A stretch of DNA of 36,291 bases. Source: an uncultured Paracoccaceae bacterium. Its GTDB lineage: Bacteria; Pseudomonadota; Alphaproteobacteria; Rhodobacterales; Rhodobacteraceae. Position numbers and translations under genes: made by a program. Position 1 is the stretch's first letter. The number at the start of each line of letters is the position of its first letter. Below the pieces are notes generated by a model. That model was not told where the DNA came from. It searched no databases and saw only the letters and a list, made by a program, of their open reading frames with translations. This document shows positions 6,776-14,437 of the stretch, piece by piece. The DNA lies in assembly GCA_938092015.1 (NCBI GenBank), contig CALKOT010000055.1, forward strand, positions 1-36,291, in the 5' to 3' direction.

Positions 6776-8290
6776 CTAATCACTCGATACTTGCGCTAAC
6801 AGCCGATCCACCGGCGCAAAGTCGTCGGACAGAAATATAACCTGATCATCCCCGACGACGCGTTTCATATCCTCCAGCGGGACCTGTACCCAATCACGTT
6901 GAAACCCGCGGGTCGCGCTGAACTGTCTAACGCCAGTTGGCTGGTCAGACGCCAGAACGATCCACGTTGTACGAGCATCCGTTGGTTGTACTTCTTCGAT
7001 ATCGAGCCAAAGCTCAACATTGGCGAACTGCGCCTGCAACGTTGTAGCAAGCGAGATCAGGAACCTTGGCTGGCGCAGGCCATCAACCACGTTCAACGCA
7101 TAGACGCCTTTGGGCCTCAGGCGCTTTGCGACCTCTGCGTGGAATTCATCGGTGACCAGATGTTGCGGGATAGCGATGTCGTGGAACGCATCGCCGAAAA
7201 CGACGTCGAATTTCGCTGTCGGTGGCATGGCTTGCAACAAGCGGCGCGCGTCACCATGCAGCAAAATTGTGCGCTGATCAGGGGCGAACCAAAGGGCGCG
7301 GCGCGCCTGCTCGGTCACTTCGGGGTCAAGTTCAGCAATTGTGAAAGCGCCCTCAGGGTACCGCGCCGCCCATGCACGGGGTAGCGTGTAAGCCCCGCCG
7401 CCGACGAAAAATGCGCTGAGCTGGTCGCCAGGAAAGCGCGCGGCGATCAGTTCATCGACGCCATGCACGTATGGTGACCAAAGCAGCTGTGGGTCTGCCT
7501 TATCGTTCACGCCGTGAACCAGATGGTCCAGCGCCATGATCCGCATCGGACGGGCGCCATCGCCAAAATCATCGACGCGAATACAAAAGTACCGGCTTTC
7601 TTCATCGCATGAATTCGACAGGTGAAGGACCTGCGGATAGGCCACGCCGCCACCCACCATCAGCAGCGCCACAAGACTGGCAGCAATGCCGCGACCAGCG
7701 TACCAGAACCGCAAGGACAGCACGGCATATACGGCTGCGATGGCGACGACCGAATACCCTGTTCCAAGATAGGAAATCAGAACGAAACCAGAGATCAGCG
7801 TCCCAAGGATGGCGCCGAGCGCGCCAAGTGCGAACATCAAACCCAGAACGCCACCACGCCGTTCTTCGCCCACATTGCGCAGCGCGATGATTGTCAGGGG
7901 TGGCGATAACGCGCCGGCAAAGGCGCTGGGGGCGAAGAATGCGGTCATCGAAAGGATTGCGATGGTCTGGATTGGTTCACCCTCGTCCACCCAACCTGCC
8001 GCTGCCTTCAGCAGATACAGGCTAGCCAGCGTTGTCAGCGCAGCGGCGATCAGCCCAATGGCGACGATGCGTTCCGGCCGGTCAGTCCGGTCGGCAAGAA
8101 GGCCGCCTATCCAGTTTCCCAAAGACAGCCCCGCAAGGACCACTGCGATGATCAGCGTCCAGGTATAGAGAGACATGCCGACATAAGGGGCCAGTGCACG
8201 CCCCGCGATGATTTCCAGCGCCATTGAGGCGGCCGATACCAGCAGGATCGCGATCGATGGCCAGAACAGACCCTTGATGGGGCGGTTCAC
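6776..8290 (-). CDS. Fused membrane-transporter/spermidine-synthase-like protein
   Basis: The N-terminal half (about residues 5-215) holds six or more hydrophobic helices resembling an MFS half, including a loop GGLLADRTDRPER. The C-terminal half (about 240-500) is a spermidine-synthase-like Rossmann methyltransferase fold with FFVGGGAYTLPRAW, AELDPEV and VVFGDAFHD. Such fused proteins are widespread and poorly characterised; real spermidine synthesis is unproven. The GTG at 8290 overlaps the soxH stop (GTGA), so it is translationally coupled to soxH and is probably the last gene of the sox transcript; a GTG two codons upstream (8296) is the alternative. TTG or ATG starts further in would remove the first helix. 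Confidence 0.8.
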   Translation of the reverse strand: MNRPIKGLFWPSIAILLVSAASMALEIIAGRALAPYVGMSLYTWTLIIAVVLAGLSLGNWIGGLLADRTDRPERIVAIGLIAAALTTLASLYLLKAAAGWVDEGEPIQTIAILSMTAFFAPSAFAGALSPPLTIIALRNVGEERRGGVLGLMFALGALGAILGTLISGFVLISYLGTGYSVVAIAAVYAVLSLRFWYAGRGIAASLVALLMVGGGVAYPQVLHLSNSCDEESRYFCIRVDDFGDGARPMRIMALDHLVHGVNDKADPQLLWSPYVHGVDELIAARFPGDQLSAFFVGGGAYTLPRAWAARYPEGAFTIAELDPEVTEQARRALWFAPDQRTILLHGDARRLLQAMPPTAKFDVVFGDAFHDIAIPQHLVTDEFHAEVAKRLRPKGVYALNVVDGLRQPRFLISLATTLQAQFANVELWLDIEEVQPTDARTTWIVLASDQPTGVRQFSATRGFQRDWVQVPLEDMKRVVGDDQVIFLSDDFAPVDRLLAQVSSD

Positions 8291-9234
8291 TCCCACTCCA
8301 TCTGCTCATAAACACGCCCAGCGTTTCGCGTGGCCAGCTCATTGAAGGTGTGGAGGTGTTTGTAGGCGGACTGATCGACATAGTAGGCGTCGTCCAGTTC
8401 TCCCCCGTCTTCGATATGCTTGGCGATCTCACCGCGCAGATGGCTGAGGTAGTCTTTGGTGTAGCGCCGGACCTGAGCCATGTTCGTCGGATGGCCATGG
8501 CCCGGGATGACGTAGAGGGCGCCCAGCGCTTCAAATTCCTCATCCCACGTCTCCAGCCAGCCCGCCGTATCCGTGTCGTCAAAGATGGGGAGAAGGCGTT
8601 CGTGGAACGCCATGTCGCCCGCAATCACCAGCTTTTCGTCTGGCAACCAGACCGAGATATCACCGGGGGAGTGAGCCGGACCAAGATGCAGCACCTGGAT
8701 CGTCATGCCGCCAATGCTGGCGTCATAGCTGTCTTCGAAGGTCTCAGTTGGCAGCGTAACGTCGGTCTTCGCTGACTTGTCGCGGTTATAGCCCTTCATC
8801 CGGTCGAGGGTGTCATAACCACGTTCTTCATACTCAGCTGCGGCGTCTTCGTGGGCCAGAATCTTCACGCCCTGCTCAGCCCAGTAGGTGTTGCCAAGCA
8901 TGGCATGGCCCTGCCCGTTTTCGTTGATCACCAGCACCACGGGCTGATCGGTGATGCGCTTGATCTCAGCATGCAGCGCCTCGGCCAGCACATAGGCGGC
9001 GCCCGCATTCACCACGACAACGCCTTTGGTCGTTATAATAAAGCTGAGATTGTTGTTGTGGCCGGCATTCTCGTAGGTCGGCGGCGCGGTGGCGCCTATG
9101 GCGGACCAGACGTTCGGGATAACCTCAACCGGTTTCTGGTAGAGGGCTGAGCCGGGGTACTGGTCGGCGATGTTTTCATCCGCCAGCACCGGCGCGGAGA
9201 GCAGACCGACTGCGAGAAAAAGGGCTGCGCGCAT
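8287..9234 (-). CDS. soxH: SoxH, metallo-beta-lactamase-fold periplasmic protein
   Basis: This 315-residue protein has a signal peptide (MRAALFLAVGLLSAPVLA) and a metallo-beta-lactamase fold, and sits next to soxF as in Paracoccus. In the usual HxHxDH motif the aligned positions 106-111 read NGQGHA, so all four ligand positions are changed. H188 (AHSPGD), D207 (AGDM) and H246/H248 (PGHGH) remain. It is therefore unlikely to hold a normal two-metal site, although the fold is kept. SoxH is not essential for thiosulfate oxidation in Paracoccus, and its substrate is unknown. The start at 9234 follows GGAGCAG and gives a clean signal peptide; a longer frame from 9351 would begin inside the inverted-repeat element and is rejected. 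Confidence 0.85.
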   Translation of the reverse strand: MRAALFLAVGLLSAPVLADENIADQYPGSALYQKPVEVIPNVWSAIGATAPPTYENAGHNNNLSFIITTKGVVVVNAGAAYVLAEALHAEIKRITDQPVVLVINENGQGHAMLGNTYWAEQGVKILAHEDAAAEYEERGYDTLDRMKGYNRDKSAKTDVTLPTETFEDSYDASIGGMTIQVLHLGPAHSPGDISVWLPDEKLVIAGDMAFHERLLPIFDDTDTAGWLETWDEEFEALGALYVIPGHGHPTNMAQVRRYTKDYLSHLRGEIAKHIEDGGELDDAYYVDQSAYKHLHTFNELATRNAGRVYEQMEWE

Positions 9235-9263
9235 GGGTGTCTGCTCCGTCTCTTTAGGGGGTG

Positions 9264-9287
9264 TCCCGGCCAACGAAGCGGCCGGGA
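9264..9287 (-). terminator. GC-rich hairpin upstream of soxH
   Basis: TCCCGGCC and GGCCGGGA are perfect inverted arms around an 8-base loop, 30 bases before soxH. No T-run follows on the minus strand. It could stop or slow part of the transcript from soxF, or protect mRNA ends. Confidence 0.45.
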
Positions 9288-9296
9288 AATGCTTCC

Positions 9297-9385
9297 GAGC
9301 GAAAGCTGATCGAATAGCATCATGTTTCGCCTTTGGCCTCGGCAGAAACATGATTGATCAATCTTTCGAAGATCAGCTTTCGCTC
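9297..9385. repeat. Nested inverted-repeat element between soxF and soxH
   Basis: Two perfect 15-base arms, GAGCGAAAGCTGATC at 9297-9311 and its complement at 9371-9385, enclose a second perfect 10-base pair, ATCATGTTTC at 9319-9328 and GAAACATGAT at 9345-9354, with a 16-base apical loop. The outer arm touches the last base of the soxF stop codon. Transcribed, it would form a long two-part stem. It may be an mRNA-stabilising or processing structure, a REP-like repeat or a small non-autonomous mobile element; no obvious target duplication is visible. Confidence 0.75.
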
Positions 9386-10659
9386 TAGCCAAACATGTCG
9401 GACGTGATGCCCGCATACCAGCCGATGCTTTCTTCGTAGGTCGCCTTACGGGTCGCGGCGTCTTCGCCGTTCTGGCTGATGAAGCCGTCGGTCTTGGCAA
9501 TTTTCTCGTCCGTGGCTTCGTAGTTCGCGCCAACCTTCACGCCGTCATCCCTGGCGATCAACGACCAGCAGGTGTTCGAGAACTTGGCCGGGAACACTTT
9601 GGACCCGGTCAGCGCACCACGTACGGCCATGGCGCAAACCTTGGCCTGACTATTGGCGGAAAAGCCCGATTTCGGCATATCGCCCTGCTGCGATGAATCG
9701 CCAAGGACGTGGATGTTCGCGTCCATTTTCGATGACATGTCAGCGGCGTTCACAGGGGCCCAACCTTTGTCGTTGGTTACGCCGGCAATCTCTGCAATCC
9801 GGCCTGCTTTCATAGCGGGGATGACGTTGCAGACATCGGCCTTCACTTCTTCACCGTCGATATCAACCATCATAGAGCCTGGGTCGACAGTGACGTTGCC
9901 GCCACCGAAATCCGGGCCGAGCCATTCAACCATGCCCGCGTAGTGATCTTCCCAGCCTGCCGTAAACAGGCCCATTTTTGAGAATTTTGGCTTTGGATCT
10001 GCGATGATGATCTTGGCTGTTGGGTTCTCATTTTTCAGCTTGTGCGCGACCATCGAAATCCGCTCATACGGTCCCGGTGGGCAACGATATGGGTTCGGCG
10101 GGGCAACCATGACATAGGTGCCGCCTTCGGGCATCGCTTCAATCTGCGCTTTCAGCAATGCCGCTTGCGTACCGCCCTTATAGGCATGGGGCATGACGTC
10201 CTGATCATTCAGGTTCCAGCCATTTACCGAGCCGGACACAAAGTCGATGCCGGGGCTAAGGATCAGGCGGTCGTAGTCGAACTTCATGCCCGATGCGACG
10301 GTCACGGATTTCGCATCGCGGTCTACGCCAATCGCCATGTCATGCACGACGTTGATGCCGTATTCGCTGGCCAGCGCCGCGTATGAGTGGCCGGTCGATT
10401 CAAAGTCAACGAAATCGCCGATGACGAGGTTTGAGAAGAAGCAGGTGTAATAGCGCCGCGAAGGCTCAATCAAAGTGACGTCAATCGCGCCCTTCGAATC
10501 CTTGGCAATATAGCGCGCCGCTGTTGCTCCGCCGGCGCCGCCACCAACCACGACAACGCGCGGTTTGGCGTGCGCCGCGCCCATCACCATTGGCGCCGAT
10601 AATGCTGTCGCCCCTGCCGCTGATGCGGCCAGGAAAGTTCGTCTATCTAGTTTTGTCAT
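9385..10659 (-). CDS. soxF: SoxF, flavocytochrome c sulfide dehydrogenase flavoprotein subunit
   Basis: This 424-residue FAD protein has a twin-arginine export signal (DRRTFLAASAAGA) and the dinucleotide motif VVVVGGGAGGATAA at residues 35-48. It also has FCSD-family segments CFFSNLVIG, APPNPYRCPPGPYERISM and HVLGDSSQQGDMPKSGFSANSQAK. Cysteines in CFFSN and RCPPG could form the redox-active disulfide next to flavin. SoxF oxidises sulfide in the periplasm and stimulates the Sox system in Paracoccus. The ATG at 10659 follows GGGAGGATAGGAT. The gene lies 28 bases after the GlcG-like gene and is followed by a large inverted repeat. No soxG-like gene separates it from soxH. Confidence 0.92.
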   Translation of the reverse strand: MTKLDRRTFLAASAAGATALSAPMVMGAAHAKPRVVVVGGGAGGATAARYIAKDSKGAIDVTLIEPSRRYYTCFFSNLVIGDFVDFESTGHSYAALASEYGINVVHDMAIGVDRDAKSVTVASGMKFDYDRLILSPGIDFVSGSVNGWNLNDQDVMPHAYKGGTQAALLKAQIEAMPEGGTYVMVAPPNPYRCPPGPYERISMVAHKLKNENPTAKIIIADPKPKFSKMGLFTAGWEDHYAGMVEWLGPDFGGGNVTVDPGSMMVDIDGEEVKADVCNVIPAMKAGRIAEIAGVTNDKGWAPVNAADMSSKMDANIHVLGDSSQQGDMPKSGFSANSQAKVCAMAVRGALTGSKVFPAKFSNTCWSLIARDDGVKVGANYEATDEKIAKTDGFISQNGEDAATRKATYEESIGWYAGITSDMFG

Positions 10660-10687
10660 ATCCTATCCTCCCAGTTTTTGGTTTTTC

Positions 10688-11182
10688 TTAGAAGCCGAGT
10701 GCGTCTTCGATTGCTTCGATGCCCGCCTCGGCGCATTCGACATCGAGATCTCCACCCGGTGCGCCAGATACCCCGACGCCGCCGATGAGTGAGCCGCCAC
10801 TTTCGATCATCAGGCCACCACCCAAAGGCAGTGCTTCTGAGATAAAGCGGATGCCATACGCCTCAGCCTCAGGCCGGGTCAGGCCGTCCAGCTCATGCGT
10901 GTTGGTGCGAAAGCTAACCGCCGTCCATGCCTTGCGGCGGGCGGTTTCAATGGTGTGAGCACCAGCAAAGCGATCTTTGATAAAGACCTGCAAGACGCCT
11001 GAGCGGTCGACCACAGCTACGCCAACCTGAAAGCCCATTTCGCGGCAATGTTCCATGGCGCCCTGCGCCAGCTGAACCGCAAAGTCGGGCTTGAGGCCCT
11101 TAATCTCCATCACCGCGTCTTCGTCGTCCTGCGCCAGCGCGGGCGCGGCGATAAGAGAAAGGGCGAGTGCGAGGCGCTTCAT
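10688..11182 (-). CDS. GlcG/HbpS family (DUF336) heme-binding-like periplasmic protein
   Basis: The protein has a signal peptide (MKRLALALSLIAAPALAQ) and a GlcG/HbpS domain: VGVAVVDRSGVLQVFIK, then ARRKAWTAVSFRTNT, and the glycine-rich GGGLMIESGGSLIGGVGVSG. Members bind haem or stabilise oxidoreductases in the periplasm, but most are uncharacterised. It lies 4 bases after soxE and 28 before soxF, inside the sox transcript, which argues for a role in haem handling or sulfur oxidation; that is inference. The start at 11182 gives a clean signal peptide and is preferred to the longer frame from 11242. The mature domain is about 145 residues, typical for the family. Confidence 0.85.
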   Translation of the reverse strand: MKRLALALSLIAAPALAQDDEDAVMEIKGLKPDFAVQLAQGAMEHCREMGFQVGVAVVDRSGVLQVFIKDRFAGAHTIETARRKAWTAVSFRTNTHELDGLTRPEAEAYGIRFISEALPLGGGLMIESGGSLIGGVGVSGAPGGDLDVECAEAGIEAIEDALGF

Positions 11183-11186
11183 GGGA

Positions 11187-11852
11187 TTACTCCTGCTGTT
11201 GAATTGCAAAGAATGCGGCAAGGCCCGCGATTTCCTCATCATTCAAGCGGCTGGTCGCCAGCTGCATGACGGGGTGATCGCGGTGTTTGTTTTTGTAGGC
11301 GTGTAAGGCGGTGACGAAGGCGGCGTTATCCCAGCCCGTGATTGACGGAATACCTTCGTCCCCGCCATCAGAACGATGGCAGGTGACGCATTCACCTGAG
11401 AGATATTCGCCGTAATCCGGGTCACCTTCGAGCGTTAGAATTTCGGGGGCGACGTCTGGATCACGGTTTGAGGCGGCCGTTGTGGAGGCTTCTGCGAGGT
11501 AGGCGATCACAGTACTACGGTCGCGGGCGTCTTTCAGACCACTAAACGACATCCGCGTGCCTTTCATGTAGTCGCGCGGTTTGGTCAGGTAGGCATCCAA
11601 GGTATCGCTATTCCAGACCAGCCCGTCCTTCGCCGCGGCGATCATCGCCTTGGAATAGCGAAAGCCTTCGATTGCCCCAGCGGCGCGCCCTACGACGCCA
11701 TTCAGGTTCGGGCCGACCCGATCCGTCGCGCCTTCGCCGATCTGATGGCAGGACTTGCACTTCTTGAAAACGTTGCGGCCATGATCCCCTTCTGCCTCCG
11801 CCAGGACTGGTGAAGCCATTGTTAGGGCCAGCAGGAACATCACGGCGCGCAT
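11187..11852 (-). CDS. soxE: SoxE, periplasmic dihaem cytochrome c
   Basis: This 221-residue protein has a signal peptide (MRAVMFLLALTMASPVLA) and two haem-binding sites, CKSCH at 32-36 and CVTCH at 155-159. The first domain is cytochrome c2-like and closely resembles the C-terminal domain of SoxD (shared pattern KKCK-CH-IGEGA, GFxYSKA, DGLVW, LTKP, MSF-GL). The second is a shorter cytochrome c553-like domain. SoxE is thought to take electrons from SoxF or other Sox proteins. The ATG at 11852 gives a proper signal peptide; an ATG at 11867 is possible but would overlap soxD by 11 bases. The start lies 5 bases beyond the soxD stop. Confidence 0.85.
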   Translation of the reverse strand: MRAVMFLLALTMASPVLAEAEGDHGRNVFKKCKSCHQIGEGATDRVGPNLNGVVGRAAGAIEGFRYSKAMIAAAKDGLVWNSDTLDAYLTKPRDYMKGTRMSFSGLKDARDRSTVIAYLAEASTTAASNRDPDVAPEILTLEGDPDYGEYLSGECVTCHRSDGGDEGIPSITGWDNAAFVTALHAYKNKHRDHPVMQLATSRLNDEEIAGLAAFFAIQQQE

Positions 11853-11856
11853 CAGG

Positions 11857-13185
11857 TCATTCACCATTCGTTTTCAGGTACTCGATGATCGCTAGACGGT
11901 CATTTTCCTTCTTCAAACCGCCAAAGGACATTTTGGTCTTCTTGATGAACTCTTTGGGTTTGGTCAGGAACGCGTCCAACGCAGCGGCATCCCAGACAAG
12001 GCCATCTTCCGCAGCTTCCTTAAGCGCTTTGGAATATTTGAAGCCATCAACCTGCCCCGCTGGTGAGCCGACAATATCCGTCAGGATCGGACCCGAAGCA
12101 TTTTTCGCGCCTTCGCCGATCTTGTGGCAGGCCTTGCACTTCTTGAAGGCCTTTTTACCAGCCGCGATCAACGCCGCATTGTCATTGGTTTCTTCTGCGT
12201 TCTGCGTCGCTGGCTCTGCCTTCGCTACCGTTTCTTCCGCAGGTTTGGTTGTAGCTGCTGGAATAAAGGACGGGCCTTCGGACGAAAATGTCGGCAGACC
12301 TTCGACAGAGCTGTGGTTCATAACAGACTCAGACCCGCCTTCTGCTGGCGTGTTCACCAGAAAGACTGAGCGCATTGTGATTTCGACCTCATCCTTGCAG
12401 TTTTTCATGCAAGGTTCGGTCCGCCACTTTTCGTATTCCAGCTCTGGCCGATCATCGATAACGAAGCCGTTCATGTTGTACATGTCGACCTCTGCGAAGT
12501 TCTCGTTGCTGAGGACAAAGTCATCATCCACAAGGTCATTCGAGTAGAGGATGTAGGCGACGATGGCGTATGTTTCGTCGGCAGTGAGAGTGCCCGCCTC
12601 ACCAAATGGCATTGAGCGCGAAATGTAGTCCCAGGCTGTAGAAAGATGCGGCCAGTAGGACCCAACGGTTTTGACCGGATCTTCATCCGCGAGCGTATCG
12701 AAACCACCGGCCAACACCGGCCAGTTGTCGACGCCTTCAGCGAAATCACCGTGGCAAGAGGCGCATTTCTTGACAAAAACCTCTTCGCCGATCAAGGCGT
12801 CGCCTGATCCTTCTGGCAGGCCGCGACCGCCGGGCAGGACATCGACATCCCAGGCTGCAATTTCTTCGGCAAGCGCAGTGCGCCCAATTCCAAAAGCGCC
12901 ATCTGAGGTCGGGGCCGGTGTTGTAAGGTCAGCACTCGCCATCCGTTCCATTGCCGCGGCCTGAACGTCTGCTATCTTCTGCTCAAGCTCAGCGGCGCGT
13001 GACGCCTGTGCTTGGGCCTGTTCATTGGCTGAGCTTTCTTGCGCCTGAACCTGGCTGATCCTGGTCTCAAGCGATTCAATCCTGCTCTCACCATGATTTC
13101 GGTTGGCGTACGTCACAGCAATCGCGAGGGCGAGCGCTGATAAGCCGAGTGCTGGAAGCCCGATTTGACTAAGAGATTTCGACAT
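11857..13185 (-). CDS. soxD: SoxD, dihaem cytochrome c subunit of sulfane dehydrogenase SoxCD
   Basis: This 442-residue protein accepts electrons from SoxC during oxidation of the SoxY-bound sulfane sulfur. Haem sites are CASCH at 141-145 and CKACH at 350-354. The N-terminus has an uncleaved-looking hydrophobic helix (about residues 8-27) followed by a Glu/Gln/Ala-rich coiled coil (about 33-82), so the protein may be membrane-tethered rather than fully soluble. The linker at about 290-340 is Pro/Ala/Glu-rich. A conserved Cys pair (PCMKNC) lies near residue 265. The start ATG overlaps the soxC stop by 17 bases, which indicates strict coupling of the two subunits. Confidence 0.92.
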   Translation of the reverse strand: MSKSLSQIGLPALGLSALALAIAVTYANRNHGESRIESLETRISQVQAQESSANEQAQAQASRAAELEQKIADVQAAAMERMASADLTTPAPTSDGAFGIGRTALAEEIAAWDVDVLPGGRGLPEGSGDALIGEEVFVKKCASCHGDFAEGVDNWPVLAGGFDTLADEDPVKTVGSYWPHLSTAWDYISRSMPFGEAGTLTADETYAIVAYILYSNDLVDDDFVLSNENFAEVDMYNMNGFVIDDRPELEYEKWRTEPCMKNCKDEVEITMRSVFLVNTPAEGGSESVMNHSSVEGLPTFSSEGPSFIPAATTKPAEETVAKAEPATQNAEETNDNAALIAAGKKAFKKCKACHKIGEGAKNASGPILTDIVGSPAGQVDGFKYSKALKEAAEDGLVWDAAALDAFLTKPKEFIKKTKMSFGGLKKENDRLAIIEYLKTNGE

Positions 13186-14434
13186 TCTCGGCGACCCCTT
13201 CTGCGTTCACGTACCAGGTCTGGATACAGTTGTTGTGGTAGACGGAATTTTCACCGCGCTGTTCGCGCAGTTGGTCCTTCGTTGGCTGAACATAGCCGGT
13301 TTCATCCATCGCGCGGGCCTGCAGCAGCATCGGCGCGCCATCCCAGTTGATGTCGTGGTAGAAACGGGTCAGCGCTTTCGTATCGCCCTGCTTTCCAAGG
13401 CGGGCAGTTTCCCACGTGATGCCGCCGTCTTTTGAGACATCCACGCGGGTGATCTGCCCATGACCGGACCATGCGAGGCCTGAGATCACCAAAGGGCCTT
13501 TCCCATGCTTGATCGGCATCTGCGGGCTGGGCGAGGTGATGACGGATTTGGCGTCCATCTCCCATGTCCATTTCCGCGCTGTGCCGTCTTCGTAGACATC
13601 CGTGTATTTTGACGTTTCTTCGCGGCTTTCCACAGCGACATCGACGACCTCGATGCGGCGCAGCCACTTGACCCACATGTTGCCTTCCCAACCCGGCACA
13701 ACGAGGCGAACAGGATAGCCATGCTCCATCCGCAGCGCTTCGCCGTTGGCCTTGAAGGCGACCAATACGTCATCCAGCGCCTTGTCCATCGGGATTGAGC
13801 GACCGTTTGATGATGCATCCGCTCCTTCGACATAGACCCATTTGTCGGACGAGATATCGGCGCCAGCTTCCTGCAAAAGGGTGCGAAGCGGAATGCCGGT
13901 GTATTCCATATTGTGGATCATGCCGTGCGTGAACTGAACGCCATTCAACTGGGCGCCTGCCCACTCCATCCCCGTGTTCGCGGCGCATTCACAGAAATAG
14001 ACGTGGTTTTCGCGTGGGAAGCGTTCGAGATCTTCGTAGGTGAAGACAAGCGGCCGATCGACGAGGCCGTTGATCATCAACCGGTAGTCTTCTTTGCGCA
14101 GCTCAATCGCCCCAGAATGATGCCGCTCAAAGGCGCAGCCCTGCGGCGTAATCGTGCCATCGAGGGCATGGATAGGCGTGAAGTTGATCGATGAGATCGG
14201 CGAGGCGGTCAGCCATTCAACGTTTCGGCGCACCACATGGCTTTCATAACTGATCGGCATGCCATACGGCGTCTCATCAACGCCGACGCCAGTGTAGGAC
14301 GCCCAATCCTGAAGCTCTGTTATCAGCGGGTCGGGCGTTTGGGCAGCAGCGGCGGTTCCGGCGACCGATCCCGCGGCGACCACAGCGCCGCCTTTCAGGA
14401 AGGCGCGGCGGGAGTGTTTTGTCTGGTCCGTCAT
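13169..14434 (-). CDS. soxC: SoxC, molybdoenzyme subunit of sulfane dehydrogenase SoxCD
   Basis: This 421-residue sulfite-oxidase-family molybdoprotein has a twin-arginine signal (SRRAFLKGGAVVAAGSVAGTA). The probable molybdenum-ligating cysteine is C150 in YFCECAANTG. A dimerisation domain with VDVSKDGGITWETA and a tail with conserved GENSVYHNNCIQTW follow. SoxC removes electrons from the sulfane sulfur of SoxY-cysteine persulfide. Presence of soxCD predicts complete thiosulfate oxidation to sulfate without stored sulfur globules (established for the pathway). It lies 3 bases after soxB and overlaps soxD. Confidence 0.95.
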   Translation of the reverse strand: MTDQTKHSRRAFLKGGAVVAAGSVAGTAAAAQTPDPLITELQDWASYTGVGVDETPYGMPISYESHVVRRNVEWLTASPISSINFTPIHALDGTITPQGCAFERHHSGAIELRKEDYRLMINGLVDRPLVFTYEDLERFPRENHVYFCECAANTGMEWAGAQLNGVQFTHGMIHNMEYTGIPLRTLLQEAGADISSDKWVYVEGADASSNGRSIPMDKALDDVLVAFKANGEALRMEHGYPVRLVVPGWEGNMWVKWLRRIEVVDVAVESREETSKYTDVYEDGTARKWTWEMDAKSVITSPSPQMPIKHGKGPLVISGLAWSGHGQITRVDVSKDGGITWETARLGKQGDTKALTRFYHDINWDGAPMLLQARAMDETGYVQPTKDQLREQRGENSVYHNNCIQTWYVNAEGVAENVEIS

Positions 14435-14437
14435 GGA

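Noticed and set aside
9235-9351. Upstream extension of soxH to 9351
   Set aside because: The added residues lack family support, would precede the signal peptide, and would begin inside the inverted-repeat element.
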